This document shows, piece after piece, positions 8,460 through 16,772 of a stretch of DNA of 64,000 bases. The notes below the pieces were generated by a model. It did no database searches. It was given only the letters and a program-made list of their open reading frames with translations, and had not been told where the DNA came from. The stretch is from assembly GCF_014204945.1 (NCBI RefSeq), contig NZ_JACHMN010000003.1, forward strand, positions 1,054,001-1,118,000, given 5' to 3'. Origin of the DNA: Allocatelliglobosispora scoriae. GTDB lineage: Bacteria > Actinomycetota > Actinomycetes > Mycobacteriales > Micromonosporaceae. A program made the position numbers and the translations under genes. Position 1 is the stretch's first letter; each line of letters opens with the position of its first letter.

Positions 8460-9087
8460 CGAGCCGATCCGGGTCCTCATCGCCGACGACCACGCCGTCG
8501 TCCGGCGGGGCCTGCGGGTCTTCCTCGAACTCCACGACGACATCGACGTGGTCGGCGAGGCGGTCGACGGTGCCACCTGCGTCACCGCCGCCGCCGAGCT
8601 GCTGCCCGACGTGATCCTGCTCGACCTGCGGATGCCCGGGCTGGACGGCGTCTCGACGATCCGGGCACTCGCCGCGGCCGCCCCGGCGGCACGGGTTCTC
8701 GTCGTCACCAGCTTCACCGAGCCGGTGCTCCTGCTCCCCGCCGTGCGGGAGGGGATCGCGGGCTGCGTCTACAAGGACATCGACCCCGCCGACCTGGCCA
8801 ACGCGATCCGCTCCGTCCACGCCGGGCATGTGCTGCTGCCACCGGGGGTCGCGGCGGCACTGATGACCGGCGGCGGTGCCGGGGCGGACCGGTTCGGCCA
8901 GCTCACGCCACGCGAGCGCGATGTGCTCGCCGAGATCGCCCGGGGCCACTCCAACCGGGAGATCGCGAAGGTCCTGCACCTCGCGGAGAAGACCGTGAAG
9001 ACCCACGTCTCCAGCATCCTGATGAAACTCGACCTCGCCGACCGTACGCAGGCGGCCCTCTACGCCGTCCGCCACGGCGCTCCCTAG
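8452..9087 (+). CDS. NarL/FixJ-type response regulator
   Basis: 211 aa. Receiver domain with phospho-acceptor Asp58 in VILLDLRMPGLDG and the switch residues in VVTSFTE and YKDID. The C-terminal LuxR-type HTH runs through LTPRERDVLAEIARG and KTVKTHVSSIL. Starts at GTG 8452, overlapping the kinase by 8 bp, so it is its cognate partner. Expected to bind DNA as a dimer after phosphorylation. The nearest candidate site is the CTAGG palindrome at 7269, which would imply autoregulation. Confidence 0.92.
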   Translation: MSDEPIRVLIADDHAVVRRGLRVFLELHDDIDVVGEAVDGATCVTAAAELLPDVILLDLRMPGLDGVSTIRALAAAAPAARVLVVTSFTEPVLLLPAVREGIAGCVYKDIDPADLANAIRSVHAGHVLLPPGVAAALMTGGGAGADRFGQLTPRERDVLAEIARGHSNREIAKVLHLAEKTVKTHVSSILMKLDLADRTQAALYAVRHGAP

Positions 9088-9153
9088 CCCGTCCCGGTAC
9101 ACCTGATCTCCGGCGCTCGTCGTCATCCCACGATCGCCCGGGGCTTGTGGCAT

Positions 9154-9227
9154 GATCACGCCGTTTTCCCCGAAGAAGGCCTGATCATGGTCCTTGATCA
9201 CACCATCGTGGGGGAAACGGTGTGATC
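9154..9227. repeat. GATC-bounded inverted repeat, E type, 74 bp
   Basis: Starts GATCACGCCGTTTTCCCC and ends GGGGAAACGGTGTGATC, so the outer arms pair over about 18 positions with two mismatches. Same size and GATC ends as the other members, different arm sequence. It lies just downstream of the response regulator and might act in transcript ends, but has no T tract. First of several repeats in the 690-bp gene-free stretch 9088-9778. Confidence 0.7.
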
Positions 9228-9330
9228 ACCCCGCTGGCGCGGGAGCTGCCCGCGGCATGGTGCGAGTAGCGCAAGCTCCCGGTGCATCCCTGCTCCCTGC
9301 CCGGTCCGGGCGCCTTTCTCGCTGCGCTGT

Positions 9331-9403
9331 GATCGCGTTGTTTCCGGGAAGTAGTCCCCTCAGGGTGCGTTGGAAGGGCATGTTTCCGGGAAAGTGCGCG
9401 ATC
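9331..9403. repeat. GATC-bounded inverted repeat, B type, 73 bp
   Basis: Left end GATCGCGTTGTTTCCGGGAA; right end TTTCCGGGAAAGTGCGCGATC read across 9383-9403. Each arm contains the short palindrome TTTCC-G-GGAAA. Outer pairing is imperfect in the GTTG/GTGC segment. A CCCT...AGGG pair lies in the spacer. Same layout as 9610 and 54081. Confidence 0.75.
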
Positions 9404-9419
9404 TTGCGGAGTTTTAGGC

Positions 9420-9444
9420 ACATTTTCCCGGAATGTGCGTGATC
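9420..9444. repeat. Half copy of a GATC-bounded element
   Basis: ACATTTTCCCGGAATGTG followed by CGTGATC. The arm is itself a palindrome around TTCCCGGAA and ends in GATC, like the right arm of the element at 23422. No matching left arm is present, so it looks like a remnant. Confidence 0.55.
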
Positions 9445-9469
9445 GTGGTGCGCGCCGCACTCGACTCAG

Positions 9470-9526
9470 CCCGGACCGCCCGATGCTGCCCGGACCGCCC
9501 GATGCTGCCGGGACCGCCCGATGCTG
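9470..9526. repeat. Three tandem 19-bp repeats
   Basis: Unit CCCGGACCGCCCGATGCTG occurs at 9470 and 9489, and with one change (CCGGGACC) at 9508. It sits between two GATC-bounded elements in the same gene-free stretch. No reading frame is supported. Confidence 0.8.
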
Positions 9527-9609
9527 CCCGGCCGGCTGGTCCACACGGGCGAGGAGCGCGGGTGCGTCTCTGCTCCCGCCGCGCCTGGGCGCCTTCTCGC
9601 TGAGCCCTT

Positions 9610-9682
9610 GATCGCGCTATTTCCAGGAAACAGCCCCCTCAGCGCGCATCGGAAGGGTCAACTTCCGGGAAAGTGCGTGATC
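9610..9682. repeat. GATC-bounded inverted repeat, B type, 73 bp
   Basis: Left arm GATCGCGCTATTTCCAGGAA, right arm ends TTCCGGGAAAGTGCGTGATC. Length is identical to 9331-9403. The spacer again has a CCCCT...AGGG pair. It lies about 97 bp upstream of the small membrane protein gene at 9779. Confidence 0.75.
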
Positions 9683-9778
9683 TTGCGTGAGAGCTTCCGG
9701 AGCATGCCTGGCAAGCGGGTGTGTTCTGGTTCGCAGGGGGTACAAAGGTGCCGTCCGCCGGCCGTAGTCTGCGACGCG

Positions 9779-10051
9779 ATGAAACGTCTGCTGGTGGGGA
9801 TGCGTGCGCACGCGGTCGGGATGGGCGGCTCGAGCTGGTCCGACTGGGCCTGGAGCCTGGCGTTCTTCCTCGGCTTCCTGGGCACCGTCCTCGCGATACT
9901 CGTCGCCACGAACCTGTTCGATCTCGCCGAGGCGGCCCGGATCGGAGGATCCGGGGTGACGGTCGCGGTGAGCAGCAGGCTCATCTATCGCACCGTCTGG
10001 CGGTTCAGCCGAGCCGGAAAGGCCCCTGACGGCGGTCCCGCCGCCGGTTAG
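9779..10051 (+). CDS. Small membrane protein, unknown function
   Basis: 90 aa from ATG 9779. One clear hydrophobic helix around residues 24-45 (AWSLAFFLGFLGTVLAILVA), then a short cytoplasmic or periplasmic tail. Not recognised as a named family. No strong Shine-Dalgarno site is visible before the ATG; longer in-frame readings start in repeat sequence and are unlikely. The next gene follows after 28 bp on the same strand and also encodes a membrane protein, so they may be co-transcribed. Confidence 0.55.
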   Translation: MKRLLVGMRAHAVGMGGSSWSDWAWSLAFFLGFLGTVLAILVATNLFDLAEAARIGGSGVTVAVSSRLIYRTVWRFSRAGKAPDGGPAAG

Positions 10052-10079
10052 TCTCGACGACGTCGATGAAGGGGAGGTC

Positions 10080-10580
10080 GTGGTGGTGGACGTACCGAAG
10101 GTGGCGCTGCGGGTGACTGTGGCGGATCCGCTCGCGGTGAAGCCCTCCGCCGTCTCGATCGTCGACGGCAGCGACGGCGCGGAGACGGTCCGCCTCTGGT
10201 TCTTCGCCGGCTTCCCGCGCCGCATCGTGCTCCCCGTGACGCTCGACGCCGCTTCGGCGGAGCGACTGCGGGCGTACCAGCGGAAGGTGATCACGTTGTT
10301 GAGCCTGGGCGGGCTGGTGCTGCTGGCGACGCTCTGGCGGCTCGTGCACGTCGTCACGGCCTTCGCCGGGGGTGCGGACATCGGCACCGGTGGCGGCGCG
10401 ATCCTCCTGATTCCGATCCTGGTGCTGCTGATCGGCAGCCGCATCCTGGGGCGGGCCCGGCCGGCCTTCTTTCCGGTGCCGGTGCCGGGCAGCCGCTCGG
10501 TCGTCGTCCTGCGCGGGCTGGATCCGGCGGGTGCCGACGACTGGAAGCAGCGTAACCCGGGCCTCATCGAGCAGATCTAG
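10080..10580 (+). CDS. Two-helix membrane protein, unknown function
   Basis: 166 aa. A soluble N-terminal part of about 75 residues with alternating beta-like pattern is followed by two hydrophobic helices, about residues 75-95 (VITLLSLGGLVLLATLWRLV) and 103-122 (GGGAILLIPILVLLIGS), then a charged C-terminus. GTG 10080 is used; GTG or equivalent codons at 10083 and 10086 are alternatives. Not assigned to a family. It is convergent with the NSAR/OSBS gene, with stops overlapping by 4 bp. Confidence 0.6.
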   Translation: MVVDVPKVALRVTVADPLAVKPSAVSIVDGSDGAETVRLWFFAGFPRRIVLPVTLDAASAERLRAYQRKVITLLSLGGLVLLATLWRLVHVVTAFAGGADIGTGGGAILLIPILVLLIGSRILGRARPAFFPVPVPGSRSVVVLRGLDPAGADDWKQRNPGLIEQI

Positions 10581-11680
10581 AGCGGGATCCACTCCGTCCG
10601 GGTCGTCACCTCGGCGAGCGCGGCCTGGTCGGGCAGCACCCCGATCCCGGGTCCCGAGGGTACCCGGATATGCCCGTCCACCAGCACGAACGGCTCAGTG
10701 ATGTCGCGGGCGTAATACCGCCGGGACGCCGAGATGTCGCCGGGCAGCACGAAGCCCGGCATCGCGGCGAGCGCCACGTTGGCGGCCCGGCCGATCCCGG
10801 TCTCCAGCATTCCGCCGACCCAGACCGGCACGCCGTTGGCGACGCAGACGTCGTGGATGCGGCGCGCCTCCAGGTAGCCGCCGACCCGGCCGGGCTTGAC
10901 GTTGACGATCGCCGCCGCGCCGAGCGCGATGGCATCGACCGCGGCGCGCGCCGAGGTGATCGATTCGTCCAAACACACGGGGGTACGCATCCGGCGGGCC
11001 AGAGCCGCGTGGCCCCGGATGTCGTCCTCGGGCAGCGGCTGCTCGATCAGGAGCAGGTCGAAGGGGTCGAGCCGGGCGAGCAGCGGGGCATCGGCGAGGG
11101 TGAAGGCGCAGTTGGCGTCGACCTGGAGCAGGATGTCGCCGAAGCGTTCCCGCACCGCGCGGACCGGTTCGACCTCCCAGCCCGGCTCGATCTTCAGCTT
11201 GATCCGGGAGTAGCCCGCCGCGACATAGCCCGCCACCGCGTCGAGCAGCTCGGGGATCGAGTCCATGATGCCGACGGAGACACCGGTCGCGACGGTTGCC
11301 CGGACCCCGCCGAGGAAGCTGACCAGCGGCATCCCGGCCGCGCGCAGCCAGGCGTCGAGCAGGGCGGTCTGCAGGGCCGCCTTCGCCATCGGATGGCCCT
11401 TCACCGCGGCGAAGACCGGCTCCACGCTGTGCGGATCCGCGCTCGGGAGCGCGACGACGGGCGGCAGCAGGAATCGGCGGATCACCTCGGCGGCGCCGTC
11501 GACATACTCCGCGGAGTAGCCGGGCTCCGACATCGCGACGCACTCGGCCCAGCCCTCCGCCTCGGTCGTGACTGCCCGGACGAGGAGCACGTCCCGCTCG
11601 TGCTCGGTGCCGAAGGAGGTCCGGAACGGCGCGACGAGCGGCATGCGGATCCGGCGCAGTTCGACACCCTTGAGCCTCAT
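10577..11680 (-). CDS. N-succinylamino acid racemase / o-succinylbenzoate synthase family enolase
   Basis: 367-aa enolase-superfamily protein of the NSAR/OSBS group. The catalytic KxK is in SRIKLKIEPG; metal ligands are Asp in LQVDANCAF, Glu in LLIEQPL and Asp in VCLDESI; the second catalytic lysine is in VNVKPGRVGG. AGGAGGT lies 6 nt before the ATG. It overlaps the upstream GNAT gene by 4 bp. In other bacteria an NSAR next to a GNAT succinyltransferase converts D- to L-amino acids through N-succinyl intermediates. No other menaquinone genes are near, so racemase activity is favoured over OSBS. Confidence 0.85.
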   Translation of the reverse strand: MRLKGVELRRIRMPLVAPFRTSFGTEHERDVLLVRAVTTEAEGWAECVAMSEPGYSAEYVDGAAEVIRRFLLPPVVALPSADPHSVEPVFAAVKGHPMAKAALQTALLDAWLRAAGMPLVSFLGGVRATVATGVSVGIMDSIPELLDAVAGYVAAGYSRIKLKIEPGWEVEPVRAVRERFGDILLQVDANCAFTLADAPLLARLDPFDLLLIEQPLPEDDIRGHAALARRMRTPVCLDESITSARAAVDAIALGAAAIVNVKPGRVGGYLEARRIHDVCVANGVPVWVGGMLETGIGRAANVALAAMPGFVLPGDISASRRYYARDITEPFVLVDGHIRVPSGPGIGVLPDQAALAEVTTRTEWIPL

Positions 11681-12525
11681 CGGGGGACCTCCTGGTGCTC
11701 GGGGTGGCGGAGCAGATAGCTGCCGGTGCGGGTGATGCCGCTGATGGCGTACCCCCGGGTGAGGGTTGAGGTGACGGCCTCGCGCAGGGCGACGCGCCAG
11801 GCGGCCGCGAGGTGGGGATCGCGCGTGCGCAGCGCCTCGATGTCGCGCGGGACGGCGATGAGCAGCGGGCCGCCGTCGGGTGCCGCCGAGCCCGGCACCG
11901 GCCGGTCGTCCGCGTCGGCGAGCAGCGTCGCGGCACCGGCGGGGTCGGCGTCGGCCGGCGTGCCCCGGGCGGCGCCGATCGCGGCGGGGGAGTCCAGGTG
12001 CCACTCGATGTAGAGGCGGTCGGTGACGTCGCCGGCGTTGACCCCGTCGTCGAGCGGGCCGTAGAAGTCGGGGAGGTACTCCGTCGCGTCGGCACCGAGT
12101 TTGCGCAGGTTGAAAACCGCGTTGCGGCGGATCAGCGGATCGAAGGTCCAGGCGACGCGGTCGATGCCGTGCCGCAGGGACCAGCCCCGCTGATGCTGCT
12201 TGAGGGCGTGGCCGACGCCGCCGCCCTGGTGGCCGGGGAGCACCCCGGCGACGTGCGAGTGCAGGTGCCCGTCGCCCCGGAACGCAACCGCGACCCCGAC
12301 GAGCAGGTCTCCCGCGTAGGCACCGGCCACGTAGTTGCCGGAGTGCGCGAACGCCCGCATCGTCGAGGCGTTGACCACCGAGTCGGCCGATGCCGCATCC
12401 CAGACCTGCCGGACCAGCTCACCCGCGGCGATGCAGTCGCCGATGGAATGCAGCTCGACCACGCGCAGCCCCAGCCGGCCGGCGATGGTGCGGGCGACGG
12501 CCTCGGCCTCGTCGGTGACGTCCAT
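11677..12525 (-). CDS. GNAT-superfamily acyltransferase (COG3375-like), NSAR partner
   Basis: 282 aa. GNAT core in the first 140 residues: YVAGAYAGDLLVGVAVAF followed by HSHVAGVLPGHQGGGVGHALK, the acyl-CoA pyrophosphate loop. The rest resembles the C-terminal part of the COG3375 family often seen beside NSAR/OSBS genes. The stop overlaps the NSAR start (ATGA), and the ArsR gene ends 12 bp upstream. Proposed reaction: N-succinylation of an amino acid from succinyl-CoA. The acyl donor is inferred from the neighbour, not from residues. Confidence 0.75.
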   Translation of the reverse strand: MDVTDEAEAVARTIAGRLGLRVVELHSIGDCIAAGELVRQVWDAASADSVVNASTMRAFAHSGNYVAGAYAGDLLVGVAVAFRGDGHLHSHVAGVLPGHQGGGVGHALKQHQRGWSLRHGIDRVAWTFDPLIRRNAVFNLRKLGADATEYLPDFYGPLDDGVNAGDVTDRLYIEWHLDSPAAIGAARGTPADADPAGAATLLADADDRPVPGSAAPDGGPLLIAVPRDIEALRTRDPHLAAAWRVALREAVTSTLTRGYAISGITRTGSYLLRHPEHQEVPR

Positions 12526-12537
12526 CGGTGCAGTCTG

Positions 12538-13527
12538 CTAGGAGGCGTCCAGCAACGCCAGCCCCAGCGGTGTCAGCAGGTGCCAGTTCGCGCTGCCCTG
12601 GCGCCGGGTGACGACGAGCCCGGCCTGGCGCAGCATCGCCAGGTGCCGGTTGGCCACGGTGGGCTCGACGTCGAGATGGCGGGCCAGCTCCCCGGTCGTG
12701 CAGCCGTCGGCGATCCGGCCCAGCGCGCTCGCGTTGGCCGAGCCCATCAGCGCCTCGATCGCCGGTGACCCGGGGAGGGCGTCGGCGAGCAGGCGGGCGC
12801 CGCGCATGGAGCCGATGTCGGCCGGGAAGACGAGCCGCGGGGGCTGCTCGTCATGGAGGTCGTTGAGCAGGACCAGCCGTTCGCCGAGGAAGAGCGACGG
12901 CACCAGGACCAGGCCCCGGCCGCCGAGCTCGATGTCGGTCTCGCTCGGCATCCTGATCTCCAGCACCGGTGCCCGCCAGCGGATCCGGTCCGGATAGAGC
13001 GTCGTGAAGAGGCTCTCGACGCCGCCGGTGAAGAGCACGTCGGCGCGGGCCATCCGTTCCGCACCGAGGCAGGCGCGGACCTGCGTCCAGTGGGGTTCGA
13101 TGAGCGCGCGATAGGAGACGTAGGCCGCCCGGGCGAGCAGGTCGCGCTCGTCGCCGCCCGGGTTGGCGAGCCGCCACGCCGCCCTGGGCAGCTCGCTGTG
13201 GCTGGCGAAATAGTCGAGCTCGGCGAGGACGCTCTCCTCCCGCATCGCCCGCAGCGCGGCGATGCCCTGCTCGATGGTGGACTGCTCGCCGGTGAGCGTC
13301 CAGAGGTCCACCGCGCGCATGCCGGGGGGAACCAGCGAGGTGAGCGGGTACATCTGCGGCGTGATCCGGGTCAGCGCGCGGCGGTGCCAGCGGGCGAACG
13401 CGACCGGGTGCCGGCCCGGCGCACTGAGCTGGAGCAGGCCGAACAGCGTCTCCGCCAGCGGGCCCAGGGAGTCGCCGATACGGACGCGAGCGAGATCCAG
13501 CGCCGTGAAGTGGATCCGCCACGTCAT
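12538..13527 (-). CDS. ArsR-family regulator with N-terminal DUF5937-like domain
   Basis: 329 aa, much longer than classic ArsR (about 100 aa). The N-terminal 230 residues match the DUF5937 style (RIHFTALDLARVRIGDSLGP). The C-terminal winged helix covers about residues 250-329 (CTTGELARHLDVEPTVANRHL, RRQGSANWHLLTPLG). No metal-binding CxC motif is visible, so metal sensing is unlikely. It precedes the GNAT and NSAR genes by 12 bp on the same strand and may regulate this operon. Confidence 0.8.
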   Translation of the reverse strand: MTWRIHFTALDLARVRIGDSLGPLAETLFGLLQLSAPGRHPVAFARWHRRALTRITPQMYPLTSLVPPGMRAVDLWTLTGEQSTIEQGIAALRAMREESVLAELDYFASHSELPRAAWRLANPGGDERDLLARAAYVSYRALIEPHWTQVRACLGAERMARADVLFTGGVESLFTTLYPDRIRWRAPVLEIRMPSETDIELGGRGLVLVPSLFLGERLVLLNDLHDEQPPRLVFPADIGSMRGARLLADALPGSPAIEALMGSANASALGRIADGCTTGELARHLDVEPTVANRHLAMLRQAGLVVTRRQGSANWHLLTPLGLALLDAS

Positions 13528-13659
13528 TGATGCAGCCTCTTACCCGCGGCGGTGCCCGGTCAACCTACGCGGGCGTTTACGGACCGACGTTGGCGGAGAT
13601 CACCCGTCCGGTCTGCCGAGGGTCCCCGAAATGCCGTCATCCCAAGGGAGGATGGAGGT

Positions 13660-14454
13660 GTGCCTGAGGGAGATACGGTCTGGAACACGGCGGCCCTGCT
13701 GCGCGACGCGCTCGCCGGGCGGACGGTGACGGCGTCGGAGTTCCGGGTGCCGCAGCTCGCCACCGCCGACCTCGCCGGCTGGTCGGTCGCCGAGTCCGCC
13801 AGCCGGGGCAAGCACCTGCTGCTGCGCCTGCACGATCCGGAGCGGGACCGGGCCGTCACGCTCCACTCGCACCTGCGGATGGAGGGCAAGTGGTCCGCGT
13901 ACGCCGTGGGCGAGCGCTGGTCGGCCCGCCCCGCTCACCTGATCCGGGTGGTGCTGCGGGTGCCCGAGTCGGTGGCGGTCGGCTATCACCTGCACGATCT
14001 GGCGCTGGTGCCGACGGCGGAGGAGGACCGGCTCGTCGGCCACCTCGGCCCGGACCTGCTCGGCGCCGACTGGGACCCGGCGGAGGCGGTGCGGCGCCTC
14101 TCGGCCCGGCCCGAGGTGAGCATCGCCGAGGCCCTGCTCGAGCAGCGAAATCTCGCCGGCATCGGCAACATGTACAAGGCCGAGGTGCTCTTCCTGCGCG
14201 GGATCTGGCCGTGGACGCCGGTGGGGCAGGTGCCGGACCTCGACGGGCTGGTGACCCTGGCGCAGAAGCTGCTCGCCGCCAACCGGGGCCGGTGGACGCA
14301 GAGCACGACCGGCTCGCTGCACCGGGGCCAGACGATGTATGTCTACGGGCGGCGGGCCCAGCCGTGCCGGCGCTGCGGCACCGCGATCGCCAAGGCCGAT
14401 CAGGGTGAGCGGATCACCTTCTGGTGCAAGCGCTGCCAGCCGGAGCGCCGCTAG
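13660..14454 (+). CDS. Fpg/Nei-family DNA glycosylase (Nei2-like)
   Basis: 264 aa. Starts GTG 13660 with GGGAGGA 7 nt upstream. The mature N-terminus is the catalytic proline-glutamate pair in PEGDTVW, which defines the Nei type. The helix-two-turn-helix region (LEQRNLAGIGNMYKAEVLF) and the C-terminal zinc finger (CRRCGTAI ... FWCKRCQ) are intact. It removes oxidised pyrimidines and cleaves the AP site by beta,delta-elimination in base excision repair. Monocistronic; followed by a strong bidirectional hairpin. Confidence 0.92.
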   Translation: MPEGDTVWNTAALLRDALAGRTVTASEFRVPQLATADLAGWSVAESASRGKHLLLRLHDPERDRAVTLHSHLRMEGKWSAYAVGERWSARPAHLIRVVLRVPESVAVGYHLHDLALVPTAEEDRLVGHLGPDLLGADWDPAEAVRRLSARPEVSIAEALLEQRNLAGIGNMYKAEVLFLRGIWPWTPVGQVPDLDGLVTLAQKLLAANRGRWTQSTTGSLHRGQTMYVYGRRAQPCRRCGTAIAKADQGERITFWCKRCQPERR

Positions 14455-14468
14455 CCGGACATGATGAA

Positions 14469-14507
14469 GGCGCAGGGACCCCCGGGGGGAGTAGAGGCCC
14501 CTGCGCC
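14469..14507. terminator. Bidirectional terminator hairpin
   Basis: GGCGCAGGG and CCCCTGCGCC arms with a CCCCCGGGGGG segment in between. It lies between the convergent nei-like gene (+) and the membrane protein gene (-). Confidence 0.75.
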
Positions 14508-14523
14508 TGTCTGCGGTGCCGAT

Positions 14524-15015
14524 CTAGTCGGCGCCGCGATATCCGCCGAGCGCGGCCAGACCCACGATCCAGCCCACGAAGAGGCCGTAGATCGCGCCGG
14601 ACCCGGCCGCCTGGAACGCGGCGAGCAGGGTCGGGTTGGTCTGGATGAACGCGGTGAGCAGGCCCGCGAACGCGCCGGCGAAGATGAAGCCGCCCCAGCC
14701 GGCCAGGAGCTGGCTGGCTGTGCCCCGGGCACGGGCGAGCTGGGATCCCGGCAGCAGCGTCAGGAAGACCCAGGTCAGAATGACGAGGAGGATCGCCTTG
14801 AGGTCGTCGGCGAAGACGTTGCCGACGGAGTCGTCCGCCGAGAAGCGCCAGGCGGGCCAGGTGAGCAGTCGCAGGAACCAGCCGCCCGCTGTCTGCGGAT
14901 CGGCGTTCTCCTGAGCCCACGAGACGTACGCGGGATTGCCGAACGCGAGCACGAGCACGAGTGCCGCGAGGAAGCCCGCCGTCGGTGCAGAACGGTACCG
15001 AGAGGTGAGTGCCAT
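14524..15015 (-). CDS. Membrane protein with about four helices, unknown function
   Basis: 163 aa from ATG 15015. Hydrophobic segments at about residues 13-30 (GFLAALVLVLAFG), 72-90 (ILLVILTWVFLTLLPG), 105-125 (GGFIFAGAFAGLLTAF) and 140-158 (GAIYGLFVGWIVGLAALGG). No recognised domain. The C-terminal glycine-rich helix is small-residue rich, suggesting helix packing. No good Shine-Dalgarno site precedes the ATG. It is divergent from the secreted sugar dehydrogenase by 42 bp. Confidence 0.65.
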   Translation of the reverse strand: MALTSRYRSAPTAGFLAALVLVLAFGNPAYVSWAQENADPQTAGGWFLRLLTWPAWRFSADDSVGNVFADDLKAILLVILTWVFLTLLPGSQLARARGTASQLLAGWGGFIFAGAFAGLLTAFIQTNPTLLAAFQAAGSGAIYGLFVGWIVGLAALGGYRGAD

Positions 15016-15057
15016 GGCAGAGGATTTCCCGTCGAAAAGCCCCGATAAACCTGTCCA

Positions 15058-16764
15058 ATGTGGATGATCAACGGGGTGCGTTACATTCTCGCGGTGAAGC
15101 TTGGCAGGCGAGGCTGGAGTGTGCTGGTCACCGCTGTGGCGGTGGCGCTTGGCGGCGGTGCGGTCGCGGTGTCCGCCCTCACCGGCGGCGAGCCGGACAC
15201 GGGTCCGCCCACCCCGCCCGGCGAGGCGCGCATCGCCGACCTCACCTGCACCGCGGTGACGCTGAGCTGGTCGGCCTCGACCGACGACGTCGGTGTCGCC
15301 TTCTATGACATCTTCAAGGACGGCCAGCTGATGGAGTCGGTCGGCGGCGATCACCTCGCCACCCGCCTCACCGTCGTGCCGGGCGCCAACTGGGGTCTCT
15401 ATGTCAACAGCCGCGACGAGGCGGGCAACGTCTCGCAGGCGAGTGCGACCGTGACCGTCCAGGCACCGCAGTGTGGGACCGACGAGAAGGCGCCCACGAC
15501 GCCGACCGGGCTCGCCGCCACCGTCTCCGGTACGACGATCACGCTGCGCTGGCAGGCCGCGACGGATGACGTGGCGGTCGCCGCCTACGACATCTATCGC
15601 AACGGGGTCAAGGTCGGTGCGGCACCCGTCACCACCTTCACCGACAGCGCGCTGGCGCCGAGGACCGACTACGGCTACGAGGTGGCGGCCCGCGACGCGC
15701 AGGGCAACACCTCCTCGCGCAGCGCGCGGGTGCCGGCGCGGACGGAACAGTCCTGTGCCAACCCGATCTGCTCGGCCACGAAGGTCCGCACCGAGGACGA
15801 CGTGGTGTGGGGCCTCGCCGAGCTGCCCGACGGCACGCTGCTCTTCAACCGGCGCGACGCGCACGAGGTGGTGCTGCTCGATCCGCGGACCGGCAGCCGC
15901 CGGGTCGTCGGCACCGTGCCCGGCGCGTCCGGCACCGACGGCGAGGGCGGCCTGATGGGGCTCGCGGTCGCGCCGAGCTTCGCCACCGACCACTGGGTCT
16001 ACCTCTTCCACACCACCAGGACCGACAACCGGATCGTGCGGCTGAAGCTCGGCACCGGCGGCCTCGACACCGCAACGCTGGAGGTGCTGCTCAGCGGCAT
16101 CCCCCGCAACAAGTTCCACAACGGCGGGCGGCTGCGCTTCGGCCCCGACGGCAAGCTCTACGCCGCGACCGGCGACGGGCAGAACGGCGACTGGGCGCAG
16201 CGCCTCGACAACCTCGCGGGCAAGGTGCTGCGGCTCAACCCGGACGGCAGCCGGCCCGACGACAACCCCTTCAACAGCTACATCTGGAGCTACGGCCACC
16301 GCAACCCGCAGGGCCTCGCCTTCGACTCGCAGGGCCGGCTCTGGGAGCAGGAGTTCGGCAACGTCGAGCTGGACGAGACGAACCTGATCGTCAAGGGCGG
16401 CAACTACGGCTGGCCGCTCTGCGAGGGAACCAGCTCGCACCAGGGCGCGGGGTGCGCGACGCCGGGATTCATCGCGCCGAAGCACACCTACCCGACGGCC
16501 GAGGGGTCGTGCAGCGGCCTCGCGATCGTTCAGGACGTGGTCTATGTCGCCTGCCTGCGGGGCATGCGCCTGTATCGCGCGACGATCAGCGGGAGCGAGC
16601 TCACCGGCTTCGAGGAGTTCTTCGCGGGTGCGGCTCACGGCCGGTTGCGCACGGTCGAACCGGGCACGAGCGGGCTGTGGATCGCCTCCAGCAACGGCGG
16701 CGACAAGGACAGCTCACCGGGCAACACGACGGCGGTCATCTATCGGGTCACGCTGGGCGGCTAG
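15058..16764 (+). CDS. Secreted FN3-domain glucose/sorbosone dehydrogenase-like beta-propeller
   Basis: 568 aa. An N-terminal membrane/signal segment at about residues 20-40 (VLVTAVAVALGGGAVAVSA) is followed by two fibronectin type III domains (about 50-140 and 145-235, each with TSVSW-like and YDIFKDG/YDIYRNG motifs), then a PQQ-type sugar dehydrogenase propeller with GLMGLAVAP, HNGGRLRFGPDGKLYAATGDG, YGHRNPQGLAFD and GGNYGWPLCEG. Such proteins oxidise aldoses using PQQ outside the membrane. FN3 modules suggest binding to polysaccharide. Starts downstream of ATG 15058 are possible, as no Shine-Dalgarno site supports it. The quinone-binding arginines were not checked one by one. Confidence 0.82.
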   Translation: MWMINGVRYILAVKLGRRGWSVLVTAVAVALGGGAVAVSALTGGEPDTGPPTPPGEARIADLTCTAVTLSWSASTDDVGVAFYDIFKDGQLMESVGGDHLATRLTVVPGANWGLYVNSRDEAGNVSQASATVTVQAPQCGTDEKAPTTPTGLAATVSGTTITLRWQAATDDVAVAAYDIYRNGVKVGAAPVTTFTDSALAPRTDYGYEVAARDAQGNTSSRSARVPARTEQSCANPICSATKVRTEDDVVWGLAELPDGTLLFNRRDAHEVVLLDPRTGSRRVVGTVPGASGTDGEGGLMGLAVAPSFATDHWVYLFHTTRTDNRIVRLKLGTGGLDTATLEVLLSGIPRNKFHNGGRLRFGPDGKLYAATGDGQNGDWAQRLDNLAGKVLRLNPDGSRPDDNPFNSYIWSYGHRNPQGLAFDSQGRLWEQEFGNVELDETNLIVKGGNYGWPLCEGTSSHQGAGCATPGFIAPKHTYPTAEGSCSGLAIVQDVVYVACLRGMRLYRATISGSELTGFEEFFAGAAHGRLRTVEPGTSGLWIASSNGGDKDSSPGNTTAVIYRVTLGG

Positions 16765-16772
16765 GCGGGTGG

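Noticed and set aside
9521-9778. Upstream extension of the small membrane protein gene at 9779
   Set aside because: The extension lies in a GATC-bounded repeat and has no ribosome-binding site or protein-like composition.
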